The notes: generated by a model not told the origin, from the sequence alone. Positions 35,420-44,466 are shown, counted from the first letter of the stretch. The stretch is 64,000 nucleotides of DNA from Mycobacterium sp. GA-2829 (GCF_001499965.1 NZ_LQIT01000006.1:62001-126000); one strand, 5' to 3'. Numbers and translations are program-made.

Positions 35420-37045
35420 TCAGTGCGAGACGGCCTTCTCGGCGCCCACCCCGGTCAGCGAGCGCACCTCCATCTCGGCGGCGATCGTCGGGTCCTCGTC
35501 GTCCGGCGAGGTCAACGTGCCGACGATGCCGAGGATGAACGCCAGCGGGATCGACACGATGCCCGGGTTCGCCAGCGGGAACCACGCGAAGTCGACGCCC
35601 TCGATCATCGACGTCGGCGTGCCGGACACCGCGGGGGAGAACACGATCAGCACGATCGTCGAGATCAGACCGCCGTACATGCTCCACAGTGCACCGCGGG
35701 TGTTGAAGCGCCGCCAGTACAGCGAGTAGAGGATGGTCGGCAGGTTCGCCGCCGCCGCGACCGCGAACGCCAGCGCCACCAGGAACGCGACGTTCTGTTC
35801 GCGGGCCAGGATGCCGAGGCCGATCGCGAGTGCGCCCAGTACCACCGCGGTGATCCGCGAGATCTTCACCTGTTGCGCCTCGGAGACGTTGTCGTTCTTC
35901 AGCACGCTGGCGTAGATGTCGTGGGCGAACGACGCCGACGCCGTGATCGTCAGACCCGCCACGACCGCGAGGATCGTCGCGAACGCCACGGCCGAGATGA
36001 TCCCGAGCAGCACCACGCCGCCGAGTTCGAACGCCAACTGCGGGGCCGCGGAGTTCACCCCGCCGGGCGCGGCCAGGATGCGGTCGGGTCCGACCAGCGC
36101 GGCGGCGCCGTAACCGAGCGCCAGCGTGAACAGGTAGAAGGCGCCGATGAGCGCGATCGCCCAGACCACGCTGCGCCGCGCTTCCTTGGCCGTCGGCACC
36201 GTGTAGAACCGCATCAGCACGTGCGGGAGGCCCGCGGTGCCCAGCACCAGCGCCAGCGCCAGCGAGATGAAGTTGACCTGCGTGGTCAGCGATACCCCGT
36301 ACTGGGCGCCCGGTGCGAGCACGTCGCGGCCGGCGACCTTCGCGTCCTCGCTGCCGCTGACCATCGCCTGCGCGCCGCCCAGGATCTCGGAGAAGTTGAA
36401 CCCGAACTTCGCCAGCACCATCACCGTCATGATGCCCGCGCCGCCGATCAGCAGCACCGCCTTGATGATCTGCACCCATGTGGTGCCCTTCATCCCGCCG
36501 ACGAGCACGTAGACGATCATCAGCACGCCGACGACCGCGATCACGACCGACTGCCCGATGTCGCTCTCGATGTTGAGCAGCAGCGCCACCAGCACACCGG
36601 CGCCCGCCATCTGGGCCAGCAGGTAGAACAGCGACACCGCCAGGGTGTTGGTGGCCGCGGCCAACCGCACCGGACGTTGCTTCAGCCGGAAGCTCAGCAC
36701 GTCGGCCATCGTGAATTTGCCCGTGTTGCGCAGCAATTCGGCGACGAGCAGCAGTGCCACCAGCCACGCGACCAGGAAGCCGATCGAATAGAGGAACCCG
36801 TCGTACCCGTAGACGGCGATGGCGCCCGCGATGCCGAGGAAGCTCGCGGCCGACAGGTAGTCACCGCTGATCGCGATGCCGTTCTGCGGACCGGTGAAGG
36901 CGCGGCCCGCCGTGAAGAACTCGGTCGCGGTGGCGTTCTTCTTGCTGGCGCGGATGACGATGAACAGCGTCACCAACACGAACAGCGCGAAGATCGACAT
37001 GTTCGCGACGGGGTTACCGATGGTCTCGGCGGCGAGCACGGTCAT
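35420..37045 (-). CDS. actP: Cation/acetate-type sodium:solute symporter
   Basis: A 541-residue SSS-family symporter: 13 predicted helices, EFFTAGRAFTGPQNGIAISGD and YLSAASFLGIAGAIA at the substrate/sodium region, GLPHVLMRFYTVPTAKEARR and SASASFAHDIYASVLK near the second sodium site, matching ActP acetate and glyoxylate/pyruvate transporters. The start overlaps the stop of the DUF485 gene by four bases, the usual yjcH-actP arrangement. Monocarboxylate uptake (acetate, propionate or pyruvate) is the likely role. Confidence 0.9.
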   Translation of the reverse strand: MTVLAAETIGNPVANMSIFALFVLVTLFIVIRASKKNATATEFFTAGRAFTGPQNGIAISGDYLSAASFLGIAGAIAVYGYDGFLYSIGFLVAWLVALLLVAELLRNTGKFTMADVLSFRLKQRPVRLAAATNTLAVSLFYLLAQMAGAGVLVALLLNIESDIGQSVVIAVVGVLMIVYVLVGGMKGTTWVQIIKAVLLIGGAGIMTVMVLAKFGFNFSEILGGAQAMVSGSEDAKVAGRDVLAPGAQYGVSLTTQVNFISLALALVLGTAGLPHVLMRFYTVPTAKEARRSVVWAIALIGAFYLFTLALGYGAAALVGPDRILAAPGGVNSAAPQLAFELGGVVLLGIISAVAFATILAVVAGLTITASASFAHDIYASVLKNDNVSEAQQVKISRITAVVLGALAIGLGILAREQNVAFLVALAFAVAAAANLPTILYSLYWRRFNTRGALWSMYGGLISTIVLIVFSPAVSGTPTSMIEGVDFAWFPLANPGIVSIPLAFILGIVGTLTSPDDEDPTIAAEMEVRSLTGVGAEKAVSH

Positions 37046-37395
37046 GGCGCGTGTCCCTCCAGGTCGGCGCGCAGCTCCGTGGCGCGCGGATCGATCACCT
37101 TGTTCGCGTACCGCACGTAGATACCGGTGATGAGGAATGTGCTGACGAACTGACCGATACCGATCAGCAGGCCGATATTGATGTTGCCCCAGACCCTGGT
37201 GGCCATGAAGTCGGTGGCGAACGTGCTCAACAGCACGTAGAGGGCGTACCAGATGAGGAAGGCCGCGCTCATTGGGAACACGAAGCGGCGCAACCGGTTC
37301 CGTAGATCCTGGAACTCCGGACTGGCCTGCATGGCCACATATTGCTCACCGCTGGGCATCACTGCCTCGCGTGGTGGAAGCTCCGTCTCGGACAC
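37042..37395 (-). CDS. DUF485 membrane protein, symporter partner
   Basis: A 117-residue protein with two hydrophobic segments (VFPMSAAFLIWYALYVLLST and INIGLLIGIGQFVSTFLITG), between which lies a short loop; N terminus has PEFQDLRNRLRRF. These are DUF485/YjcH features. YjcH is encoded with ActP and probably helps assembly or coupling. Start ATG is at 37395. Its stop overlaps the actP start (ATGA). Confidence 0.88.
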   Translation of the reverse strand: MSETELPPREAVMPSGEQYVAMQASPEFQDLRNRLRRFVFPMSAAFLIWYALYVLLSTFATDFMATRVWGNINIGLLIGIGQFVSTFLITGIYVRYANKVIDPRATELRADLEGHAP

Positions 37396-37473
37396 CGTGA
37401 CTCCTGACCTCGTCGTATGTGAAGTGGTTCTCGGCCGAACCTAACTGAGAGGTAGGTCACATACCCGTTCCGC

Positions 37474-37535
37474 TCGGCGAGAACCAGCGGCGGTGCGGTG
37501 AACGGTCGGTCGGCGACGACAAGCGGCGGGACGGT
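37474..37535. repeat. Imperfect 26-bp direct repeat
   Basis: TCGGCGA..A...AGCGGCGG..CGGT occurs at 37474-37499 and 37510-37535 (21 of 26 positions identical, 36-bp period) in the 139-bp gap between the two symporter modules. Could be duplicated regulatory sites for the DUF485-actP unit or a decayed repeat; the second copy ends at the stop codon of the upstream symporter gene. Confidence 0.5.
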
Positions 37536-39271
37536 CAGTTGCCGGGCAATCGCTCGATGCCCATGCCCAGCCGTTCGGGGACGTGCATCCGCGCGAAGAT
37601 CTGCGCGACGTCGGCGGGGATCCGGCGCCGGGTCAGCCGGCTGACGGCGATCATCGTCACGAACGCCAGCGGCACCGTGACCGCGGCCGGATACCCGACG
37701 ACCACGGCCGCCCATCCGCCGAGCGCGGCCTCGTCGACGGCGCCCGCGATCGCCAGCGTCACCGCCGTCCCCGAGGCCACCCCGCCGACCACCAGTCCGC
37801 AGATCGCGCCGATCGCGGTGAGCCCCCGCCACCAGATGCCCAGCACCAGCAACGGGCACAGCGTCGACGCGGCGACCGCGAACGCCAGCCCGACGCTGCG
37901 CGACAGCTCCAGTCCGGAGGTGATGAGCGACAACGGGATCGGGATGAGCCCGCCGACGAACGCGGCGACCCGGAAGTCACGCACGCGGCCGCGCAGCACG
38001 TCGGTGGCCAGCGCGCCGGCGATGCTGACCAGCAGCCCGGACGAGGTCGCGAGGAACGCCGCGATCGCGCCGGCGGCGACGAGTGCGGCGAGCAGTTGGC
38101 CGAACACCCCGCCGATCGCCGCACCGGGCGCGAGCAGTACCGCCGCGTCGGCGGCACCGGTGCTGAGCAACTGCGGTACGTAGAGCCGGGAGAACACCCC
38201 GAGCAGGGTGGGGAACAGGTAGAACAGCCCCAGCAGCGCGATCACTGCGAGCGCGGTGCGCCGGGCCACCCGCCCGTCCGGGTTGGTGTAGAAGCGCACC
38301 AGTACGTGCGGCAGTCCCATGGTGCCCAGGAACGTGGCGACGATGATCGACAGCACCTGGTAGAGCGGATGCGGGCCACCCAGGCCGCCGCCGGAGGCCA
38401 GCCACTGACTGCCCGCCACGGGCGTGCCCGCCAGCACCGGGGTGGTCGCCCCCTCGGCGAGTGTCATCGTGGTGTGCGCGCCGAGTTCGTGCTCCCCGGG
38501 CGCGCCGATCGGCGCGGCGGTCACCGGACGGCCGTCGAGCGTGCCGGTCACCGTGATCCCCGCCGGTTCGGTGACCTGTACGACGACGTCGGTCTCGATC
38601 GCGACGGTGGTGTCCTGGGTGACCGTCGGCGGCAGCGGTCCGCCGAGATCGCCGCGGTCGGTGAAGAACAGCCCGACCAGCGCGAGTGCGGGCACCGCGA
38701 TCGCGGTCAGCTTGAGCCAGTACTGGAAGGCCTGCACGAACGTGATCGAGCGCATCCCGCCCGCGACCACATTCGCGATCACGATGCCGCCGACGACCAC
38801 CGGCCCGATCCACACCGGCATCCCGAGCAGCGTCTTGAGCGCGAGGCCGGCGCCCTGGTACTGGGGGACCAGGTACACCACGCAGATCACGATGACCACG
38901 AGCATCGCCACTTTGCGCAGACGCCGTGAGCCGAGCCGGAACTCGGCGAAGTCGGGCACCGTGTAGGCCCCCGACCGGCGCAGCGGTGCGGCCACGAGCA
39001 GCAGCAGACCCAGGTAGCCCGCGGTGAACCCGACCGGGTACCACAGTGCGTCGGCGCCGTATTTGGCGATCAGCCCCGCGACCCCGAGAAACGATGCGGC
39101 GGAGAGGTATTCGCCCGAGACGGCGGCGGCGTTCCACTGCGGGCCGACGGTGCGGGAGGCGACCAGGAAGTCGGAGGTGGTGCGGGAGAACCGCACCCCG
39201 TAGGCGCCGATCGCGATGGTGGCCACCGCCGCCGCCAGCAGCGCCACCGCCGTCAACGGTGAGCCGGTCAT
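37535..39271 (-). CDS. Second sodium:solute symporter with a large extracytoplasmic insertion
   Basis: A 578-residue SSS-family symporter. Core motifs match the actP neighbour: AVSGEYLSAASFLGVAGLIA, GLPHVLVRFYTNPDGRVARR, SSGLLVSIAGALATDVLRGR. Between about residues 205 and 295 it has a hydrophilic, beta-rich insertion (AIETDVVVQVTEPAGITVTG, TVTGTLDGRPVTAAPIG) absent from the paralogue at 35420, predicted outside the membrane. It is the last gene of the LytS/LytR module, overlapping the small membrane protein gene by four bases. Probable monocarboxylate or related substrate. Confidence 0.87.
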   Translation of the reverse strand: MTGSPLTAVALLAAAVATIAIGAYGVRFSRTTSDFLVASRTVGPQWNAAAVSGEYLSAASFLGVAGLIAKYGADALWYPVGFTAGYLGLLLLVAAPLRRSGAYTVPDFAEFRLGSRRLRKVAMLVVIVICVVYLVPQYQGAGLALKTLLGMPVWIGPVVVGGIVIANVVAGGMRSITFVQAFQYWLKLTAIAVPALALVGLFFTDRGDLGGPLPPTVTQDTTVAIETDVVVQVTEPAGITVTGTLDGRPVTAAPIGAPGEHELGAHTTMTLAEGATTPVLAGTPVAGSQWLASGGGLGGPHPLYQVLSIIVATFLGTMGLPHVLVRFYTNPDGRVARRTALAVIALLGLFYLFPTLLGVFSRLYVPQLLSTGAADAAVLLAPGAAIGGVFGQLLAALVAAGAIAAFLATSSGLLVSIAGALATDVLRGRVRDFRVAAFVGGLIPIPLSLITSGLELSRSVGLAFAVAASTLCPLLVLGIWWRGLTAIGAICGLVVGGVASGTAVTLAIAGAVDEAALGGWAAVVVGYPAAVTVPLAFVTMIAVSRLTRRRIPADVAQIFARMHVPERLGMGIERLPGN

Positions 39272-39642
39272 GGTTCGCTGTCGATGACGCGGACGAAGTC
39301 GCGTTCGGCCTGCTCGGCCAGCCGCACGTACAGCCGGCCGACCCCGTAGAACAGCGGATACACCAGCAGCGCCAGCACCAGCCAGTTGAGCCGGACGCCG
39401 CCGACGGTGATCGCCGCCCAGTCTCCGACCAGCGCCGACACCGCGACGATCGCGCCGACCACGCCCACCACCACGGCGGCCAACCGCAGCGCCAGGCCCA
39501 GCTGCGCGCGCACCAGGCCGCGCACCAGCGCGTCGCCGACCTGGGTCTGCTCCTGCACCTCGACCCGGGTGCGGACCATCCGGGCGCCGCGCCGGTGGGC
39601 CAGCACCACGCGTTCGCGCTGCGGGCGTGCGGGCTCAGTCAT
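39268..39642 (-). CDS. Small two-helix membrane protein, symporter partner
   Basis: A 124-residue protein with a charged N terminus (QRERVVLAHRRGARMVRTRV), two hydrophobic segments (LALRLAAVVVGVVGAIVAV and LNWLVLALLVYPLFYGVGRL) and a short C-terminal tail. It occupies the place of DUF485 in the actP module: directly upstream of a symporter (4-nt overlap) and downstream of the response regulator (8-nt overlap). I read it as the accessory subunit of the symporter, although sequence similarity to DUF485 is weak. Confidence 0.75.
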   Translation of the reverse strand: MTEPARPQRERVVLAHRRGARMVRTRVEVQEQTQVGDALVRGLVRAQLGLALRLAAVVVGVVGAIVAVSALVGDWAAITVGGVRLNWLVLALLVYPLFYGVGRLYVRLAEQAERDFVRVIDSEP

Positions 39643-40411
39643 CGCCGCCCGCGGGTCGCAGGTGGCGCAGTGGATCGCGCACCAGCCGGTCGCGCAGTTC
39701 CCGGGCCTGGCGGCGGCTCACCGGCAGTTCGACGGCGGGGGAGGATCCGTTGGCGCGCAACCGGACCAGGACGGCGCCGTCGCTGGTCCGCAACCCCGTC
39801 ACCAACCGCAGCGCCACCAGGTAGGACCGGTGGATCCGCTGGAAACCCCTTTCCCGCCAACGGGTTTCGAGTGTGCTGATCGGGATGCGTACCAGGTGCG
39901 AACCCGAGGCGGAGTGCAGCCGGGCGTAGTCGCCCTCGGCCTCGACCCAGCCGATGCTGTCGCGGGGGATCAGGTGGGTGATGCCGCCGAGTTCGGCGGG
40001 TACGACGTCGGAGTCCGGTTCGGTCTCGGCGGGCACGGGGTCGGCGCTGGCACCCACCCGCCGCACGGCCTCGTCGAGGCGGTCCTGCCGGATGGGTTTG
40101 AGCAGATAGTCGATGGCGCCGACGTCGAAGGCGGCGACGGCCTTGTCGTCGTGCGCGGTGACGAACACGACTGCGGGACGGTGCGCGAAATTGGCGAGCA
40201 CTCCGGCCAGTTCGAGCCCGGAGAGGCCGGGCATGTTGATGTCGAGGAAGATCGCGTCGATGCTGCGCTGGTTGAGTTCGCGCAGCGCCGAGGTGGCGTC
40301 GCCGACGCGGATGACCTCGCCGATGTCGGGGTGGCGGCCGAGCAGGTAGGCCAGTTCGTCGAGGGCGGGCGCTTCGTCGTCGACGGCCAGCACGGTCAGT
40401 CCGGATGTCAC
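39635..40411 (-). CDS. LytTR-family response regulator
   Basis: A 258-residue regulator: receiver domain with the acidic pair Asp11/Asp12 (VLAVDDEAPALDEL), phosphoacceptor Asp57 (AIFLDINMPGLSG), Thr/Ser in VFVTAHDD and Lys in YLLKPIRQ; then a LytTR DNA-binding domain (~150-250: LIPRDSIGWVEAEGDYARLH, RWRERGFQRIHRSYLVAL). LytTR proteins bind direct-repeat sites. The start overlaps the stop of the histidine kinase gene by four bases. It is similar to BtsR/YpdB, which sense pyruvate with LytS kinases and turn on a transporter. Confidence 0.92.
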   Translation of the reverse strand: MTSGLTVLAVDDEAPALDELAYLLGRHPDIGEVIRVGDATSALRELNQRSIDAIFLDINMPGLSGLELAGVLANFAHRPAVVFVTAHDDKAVAAFDVGAIDYLLKPIRQDRLDEAVRRVGASADPVPAETEPDSDVVPAELGGITHLIPRDSIGWVEAEGDYARLHSASGSHLVRIPISTLETRWRERGFQRIHRSYLVALRLVTGLRTSDGAVLVRLRANGSSPAVELPVSRRQARELRDRLVRDPLRHLRPAGGDD

Positions 40412-41589
40412 GCCCGCACCCCGGACCGGAATTTCGGTACCCGCATGATGACCTTCGTGCCCGCCCCGATCGCCGTCTCGACCACCAGACCGTAGTCGTT
40501 GCCGAATGAGGCCCGCAGCCGATGGTCGACATTCGTCAGGCCCACGTGCGCGGCCGAACCGTCGCCGCCCAGGGCGTCGCCGGTCCCGGTGCGCAGCGCG
40601 GCCGGATCCATGCCGACGCCGTCGTCCTCGACGGTGATGACGCAGTCCGAACCCTCGTCGCGGGCGATGATCTCGATCGACCCGCCGCCGCGGCCGGCCA
40701 GCCCGTGGCGTACCGCGTTCTCCACGAGCGGTTGCAGCGCCAGGAACGGCACGACGACGCCGAGCACCTCGGGGGCGACCTGCAGCCGCACCTCAAGCGA
40801 CGTGCCGAACCGGGCGCGCTCCAACGTCAGGTAGCGGTCGATGTTGCGCAGTTCGTCGGCCAGCGTCGTGTACTGCCCGGCGGCCCGGAACGAATAGCGG
40901 GTGAAGTCGGCGAATTCGAGGATCAGATCGCGGGCCCGGTCCGGATCGGTGCGCACGAACGAGGCGATGGTGTTGAGCGCGTTGTAGATGAAGTGCGGGC
41001 TGATCTGGGCGCGCAGCGCCAGCACCTCGGCGCGGTCCAAGCGGGCGCGGGAGGCGTCGAGTTCGGCGAGCTCGAGCTGGCCGGCGGCATAGCGGGCCAC
41101 CTCGCCGACCGCGCCGAGCATGCCGGGGCCCGGATCGCGGGTGGTGACGACGGTGAGTACGCCGAGCAGGTCGCCGGCGTCGGTCAGCAGGGGTTGGGCG
41201 ATCACGGTGGCGGTGCGCACGCTGCGCAGCACCCGGCGCTGACCGGAGATCGACTCGCGCACGGTGCCTGCGGCCTCGGCGGTGACGTCGGCGGTCCAGA
41301 TCGCGTCGTCGTCGGGATCGCGGGCGAGGAGCTGGCCGTCGCCGTCGAACAGGGCGATGCCGTCGGTGCCGGTCAGCTCACGCAGGAACGGCGCCGCCGA
41401 CTCCGCGGAGGTGGTGTCGAGGCCCTGGCGCAGCGCCCGCGCCGCCAGCGATGCGGTGTGCAGGGCGGCGTGCACGGCGCGTTCGGTGGGGGTGGCCACC
41501 ACGCGGCGGGTGCGCACCACGACGACCGACGCGGCCACCGCGGCCACGATCAGCACCGCCGCCAGGACTAGCGCGAACTCGCCGGACAT
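40408..41589 (-). CDS. LytS-type sensor histidine kinase
   Basis: A 393-residue kinase with one N-terminal membrane helix (residues 5-25), a GAF/PAS-like domain (~45-165) and the His_kinase region with the phosphorylation site H199 in QISPHFIYNALNTIASF, followed by ATP-binding N box PLVENAVRHG, G1 DDGVGMD and G2 region. The LytS/YehU family has this H box rather than the HisKA type. It is the first gene of the operon kinase-regulator-small membrane protein-symporter. The region at 41590-41634 holds its promoter. Ligand may be pyruvate or another carboxylate, by analogy with BtsS and YpdA. Confidence 0.9.
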   Translation of the reverse strand: MSGEFALVLAAVLIVAAVAASVVVVRTRRVVATPTERAVHAALHTASLAARALRQGLDTTSAESAAPFLRELTGTDGIALFDGDGQLLARDPDDDAIWTADVTAEAAGTVRESISGQRRVLRSVRTATVIAQPLLTDAGDLLGVLTVVTTRDPGPGMLGAVGEVARYAAGQLELAELDASRARLDRAEVLALRAQISPHFIYNALNTIASFVRTDPDRARDLILEFADFTRYSFRAAGQYTTLADELRNIDRYLTLERARFGTSLEVRLQVAPEVLGVVVPFLALQPLVENAVRHGLAGRGGGSIEIIARDEGSDCVITVEDDGVGMDPAALRTGTGDALGGDGSAAHVGLTNVDHRLRASFGNDYGLVVETAIGAGTKVIMRVPKFRSGVRA

Positions 41590-41634
41590 CTCACCTCACG
41601 GGGTGTGGGACGGCGCGATGTGAGGTGACCCCAC

Positions 41635-41931
41635 CTACTGAACGGGGCAGGCGTACGTTCTCGCCACGTCCATCACCCGCTCCTGCGCTCCGGGGCCGAT
41701 GACTCCCTGGGCGGCGAGTTCCCAACTGATGTATCCCGGGAGGCCGCCGATGCAGGCCTGGTGGGCAACACGCCACGCGGTGTCCGGATTCAGGTTGTAA
41801 CCGTTGCGCTGCAAGCCCTGTAGGTATTCGTCGAACGCCGGTGTGCCCTGGTCCGGTATCGCCTGAGCCGTACCGGCCAAGGCGAAGGCGGCAACGACCG
41901 CCACAACAAGAGGTGCAAGCACCCGTCTCAT
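41635..41931 (-). CDS. DUF732 secreted protein
   Basis: A 98-residue exported protein: signal peptide RRVLAPLVVAVVAAFALAGTA ending AQA (residues ~1-25; cited in part), then DUF732 features PDQGTPAFDEYLQGL, AHQACIGGLPG and YACPVQ with two cysteines. DUF732 proteins are small mycobacterial secreted proteins of unknown function. The start ATG at 41931 has AGGAGACGG upstream; an earlier in-frame start would put the signal peptide inside. Confidence 0.85.
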   Translation of the reverse strand: MRRVLAPLVVAVVAAFALAGTAQAIPDQGTPAFDEYLQGLQRNGYNLNPDTAWRVAHQACIGGLPGYISWELAAQGVIGPGAQERVMDVARTYACPVQ

Positions 41932-42051
41932 GGTCCGTCTCCTAGGGGCCCTGTCCACCGATAACGCCTAACCATCGCACACCGCGGCGAGACTCATCCC
42001 CGAACGGACTCGTCCCGCTTCAACGCACACTCGTCGTCATAAACTGGCGGC

Positions 42052-42630
42052 GTGGCGAAACTGCAGCTTGTCCAGGATCCGGCGGCCGACGCACTGCTCG
42101 AGTCGAACCCGTTCGCACTGCTGGTCGGCATGCTGCTGGATCAGCAGTATCCGATGGAGGCGGCGTTCGCGGGTCCGAAGAAGATCGCCGACCGGATGGG
42201 CGGCATCGACCCGCGCGAGATCGCCGACCACGATCCGGAGAAGTTCGCCGAGCTGTGTTCAGTGACCCCCGCGGTGCACCGCTTCCCCGGGTCGATGGCC
42301 AAACGCATCCAGGCGCTCGCGCAACTGATCGTCGACCGCTATGACGGCGACACCGCCGCGCTGTGGACCTCGGGTGACCCCGATGGCGCCGAGGTGCTGC
42401 GCCGGCTGAAGGCGCTGCCGGGCTTCGGCGAGCAGAAGGCGAAGATCTTCCTGGCGCTGCTGGGCAAGCAGTACGGGGTGACGCCGACGGGGTGGCGGGA
42501 GGCCGCCGGCGACTACGGCAAGGCCGGGACCTACATGTCGATCGCCGACGTGACCGATCCCGGCGCACTCGAGAAGGTGCGCTCTTACAAGAAGCAGGCC
42601 AAGGCTGCGGCGAAGGCCGCCAAGGGTTAG
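42052..42630 (+). CDS. HhH-GPD base-excision-repair-like protein (Rv1156 homologue)
   Basis: A 192-residue helical protein with a helix-hairpin-helix-like segment: NPFALLVGMLLDQQYPMEAA, then KRIQALAQLIVDRYDGDT, the hairpin LKALPGFGEQKAKIFLALLG and the end AGTYMSIADVTDPG. It resembles endonuclease III/HhH-GPD proteins but lacks the catalytic Lys and iron-sulfur cysteines visible in Nth. M. tuberculosis Rv1156 is the same kind. Start GTG at 42052. Role unknown, possibly DNA repair or a non-catalytic HhH binding protein. Confidence 0.87.
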   Translation: MAKLQLVQDPAADALLESNPFALLVGMLLDQQYPMEAAFAGPKKIADRMGGIDPREIADHDPEKFAELCSVTPAVHRFPGSMAKRIQALAQLIVDRYDGDTAALWTSGDPDGAEVLRRLKALPGFGEQKAKIFLALLGKQYGVTPTGWREAAGDYGKAGTYMSIADVTDPGALEKVRSYKKQAKAAAKAAKG

Positions 42631-42635
42631 CGCGC

Positions 42636-42691
42636 CGAGACTGCTGCCAGATCTCGATATTCGCCGATTTCGCGATCTGTGCGCAGTCTCG
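42636..42691. terminator. Imperfect hairpin after the HhH gene
   Basis: CGAGACTGC (42636-42644) pairs with GCAGTCTCG (42683-42691); inner CAGATC/GATCTG adds pairs. It begins five bases after the stop. Its sequence style resembles the palindromes at 347-412 and 6285-6328. Confidence 0.5.
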
Positions 42692-42728
42692 CTGACTCGT
42701 ATGGCCAAGGGCGAATAGGCTGGGCCGC

Positions 42729-42875
42729 ATGAAGACACACTTGAACTGCCCGTGCGGTGAGGCCATCACCGGTAAGGACGAAGAGGATCTGGTCGAGAAG
42801 GCGCAGAAGCACCTGTCCGAGGCGCATCCCGGCCGCGAGTACGACCGCGACGCCATCCTGTTCATGGCGTACTGA
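42729..42875 (+). CDS. DUF1059-like small protein
   Basis: A 48-residue protein: KTHLNCPCGEAITGKDEEDL, KAQKHLSEAHPGREY. The CPCGE...H...H pattern fits the DUF1059 family, which would bind one zinc with two cysteines and two histidines. Too short for the usual gene callers but well conserved in mycobacteria. Function unknown. A hairpin terminator follows. Confidence 0.75.
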   Translation: MKTHLNCPCGEAITGKDEEDLVEKAQKHLSEAHPGREYDRDAILFMAY

Positions 42876-42896
42876 GAACTCCCACACTCGACGAAA

Positions 42897-42925
42897 AATC
42901 CCCGGCCGCAACGCGACCGGGGATT
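42897..42925. terminator. Bidirectional hairpin terminator
   Basis: AATCCCCGGCCG (42897-42908) pairs with CGACCGGGGATT (42914-42925) with one G-T pair, flanked by five A residues on the left. It separates two convergent genes. Confidence 0.75.
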
Positions 42926-42939
42926 CCTCGTATCAGGGG

Positions 42940-43929
42940 TCAGGGCACGACCGTCGAGCCGATGGTCGGCATGAACTGGCACTGCTTCTCGGTGGTGGTC
43001 ACCTGGCCGAAGATGGTCGACATGATGCTGCCGGATCCGGTGTCGACGATCGCGGTCAGCGTCGTCGGGCCCTCCGGGTTGATGTCCGGGCGCGGTTTGA
43101 GCGTCGCGCTGCCTGACTTGCCCGTGGTCAGGTTCACCCATGTGACGTTCAGCGGCAGCTTCTGCTCGGCCGCCGGACCCGGCGTGCCCACCGCGGTGAA
43201 CACGTAGGCCGTCTGCCCGGGTCCCGGTCCGGGCAGCGGGATCTTCGCCGGACCCGCCACCGAGATCGCGGTGGCCAGCACGTTGCCACCGTCCTTGAGG
43301 CAGCCGTTGCTGATCGACGGGTACATGAAGTCCTGCGTCGGCGGGCTGTCCGGGGCGAACCCCGGAGGCCCGGGCGCCGGCGCGGGGTTGGCCGCTTCGG
43401 GTGCCGGGGGAACCGCCTCCGGCGCCGGTCGGGCGGCGACGGCGACCGGAGCGGCTGCGGGCGTCGCAGCCGGGGCCGGGGCAGCCGCGGGTGCCGCCGC
43501 CGGGTCCGGACCCGGCAGCGGCGGGGTGGCGCCGGCGGGCAGCGGTCCCACCGCATGCGCCGGATTGACCCCGGCGGGCAGATGGGCCTGCGTCCCGGGC
43601 ACCGCGCCCGGGGCGGGCACATGCGCCGCCGGATCCGCCACGAACTGGTTGACGGCCGACGCCACATCGCGCGAGGAGGACGGCGCTGCCGCATCCCCGG
43701 CGAATACGGCGGCAGCGGCCATCAGCATCGACGCGGCGTTGTTGGGATCCGCCGCCGCTTGCTGGATGACCGGACCGAGGCTCTCCATCGCGGGCAGACC
43801 GGGCGCCTGCAGCGCGTCGATCGGAAGCCCGGGTGCGGGCTCGGCCGCGGCCGTCGCACTGCTGAACAGCAATGCGACGGACGCGCCGAACCCGGCCGCG
43901 GTCGTCAACAGAGTTCGAGTCGGTGACAT
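42940..43929 (-). CDS. Secreted Ala/Pro-rich protein (Rv1157c-like)
   Basis: A 329-residue exported protein. Signal peptide ~1-28 ([28 protein letters not shown]), an Ala-rich helical part to ~90, a Pro/Ala low-complexity stretch (~95-200), then a conserved C-terminal beta-rich domain ([44 protein letters not shown]) with two cysteines. Rv1157c is annotated as Ala/Pro-rich and lies at the same position. Envelope or secreted; function unknown. It has the same orientation as the next gene, Rv1158c-like. Confidence 0.85.
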   Translation of the reverse strand: MSPTRTLLTTAAGFGASVALLFSSATAAAEPAPGLPIDALQAPGLPAMESLGPVIQQAAADPNNAASMLMAAAAVFAGDAAAPSSSRDVASAVNQFVADPAAHVPAPGAVPGTQAHLPAGVNPAHAVGPLPAGATPPLPGPDPAAAPAAAPAPAATPAAAPVAVAARPAPEAVPPAPEAANPAPAPGPPGFAPDSPPTQDFMYPSISNGCLKDGGNVLATAISVAGPAKIPLPGPGPGQTAYVFTAVGTPGPAAEQKLPLNVTWVNLTTGKSGSATLKPRPDINPEGPTTLTAIVDTGSGSIMSTIFGQVTTTEKQCQFMPTIGSTVVP

Positions 43930-43977
43930 GTCACTCCTCGGGAGTTTCGGTCAGGGCGCAGACGTTCGGGCGGACGG

Positions 43978-44466
43978 TCAGGGCAGGGCCGAGACCGGGA
44001 ACAGCGCCGGAGCCGCCGGTGCGCCGGCGGGCGGCGCGCCCACGGGCGGGGCGACCGGGGCCGCCGGAGTGGCCGCGGGCAGCAGGCTCGTCAGCGGCGA
44101 ACCGGCGGGCATCAGCGACGCCAGGCCGGCCGGCATGCTGACGCCGGGCAGCGGCGAGGCGGCGGCCGGCGTGGCGGGCAGCGCCGCCGGCGGCTGCGGC
44201 AGGGTGATCGACGCCGTGGCACCGGGGGCGGCCGCCGGGGTGGCGGCCGGGGTCGCCGCAGGCATCCCGCTGCCGGTCAGCGCCGAGGCGAAGGTCTGCA
44301 GCAGCTGCGGCGCGTTGCCCAGCTGATCCAGGAACGGGATGGCCGGTCCCGGCGGTGCGGGCGCCGCGGGCTGGGCGGCGGCGGTCCCGCTGAGGCCCAG
44401 CGCGAGCGGAAGCGCTCCCGCCGCAGCGATAACGCTGGTCACGAGGGTTTTTCTGGTGAGGTTCAT
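43978..44466 (-). CDS. Secreted Ala/Pro-rich protein (Rv1158c-like)
   Basis: A 162-residue exported protein: signal peptide ~1-32 ([20 protein letters not shown], ending AAAQ), then mostly Ala/Pro with [19 protein letters not shown] as the only segment of normal composition. No cysteine. The 48-bp gap to the Rv1157c-like gene suggests a shared transcript. In M. tuberculosis Rv1158c is divergent from pimE, as here. Confidence 0.8.
   Translation of the reverse strand: MNLTRKTLVTSVIAAAGALPLALGLSGTAAAQPAAPAPPGPAIPFLDQLGNAPQLLQTFASALTGSGMPAATPAATPAAAPGATASITLPQPPAALPATPAAASPLPGVSMPAGLASLMPAGSPLTSLLPAATPAAPVAPPVGAPPAGAPAAPALFPVSALP

Noticed and set aside
43271..44326. 351-codon Gly/Ala-rich plus-strand frame resembling a PE_PGRS protein
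   Set aside because: It is the antisense image of two Pro/Ala-rich secreted-protein genes, which have proper signal peptides and known positions.
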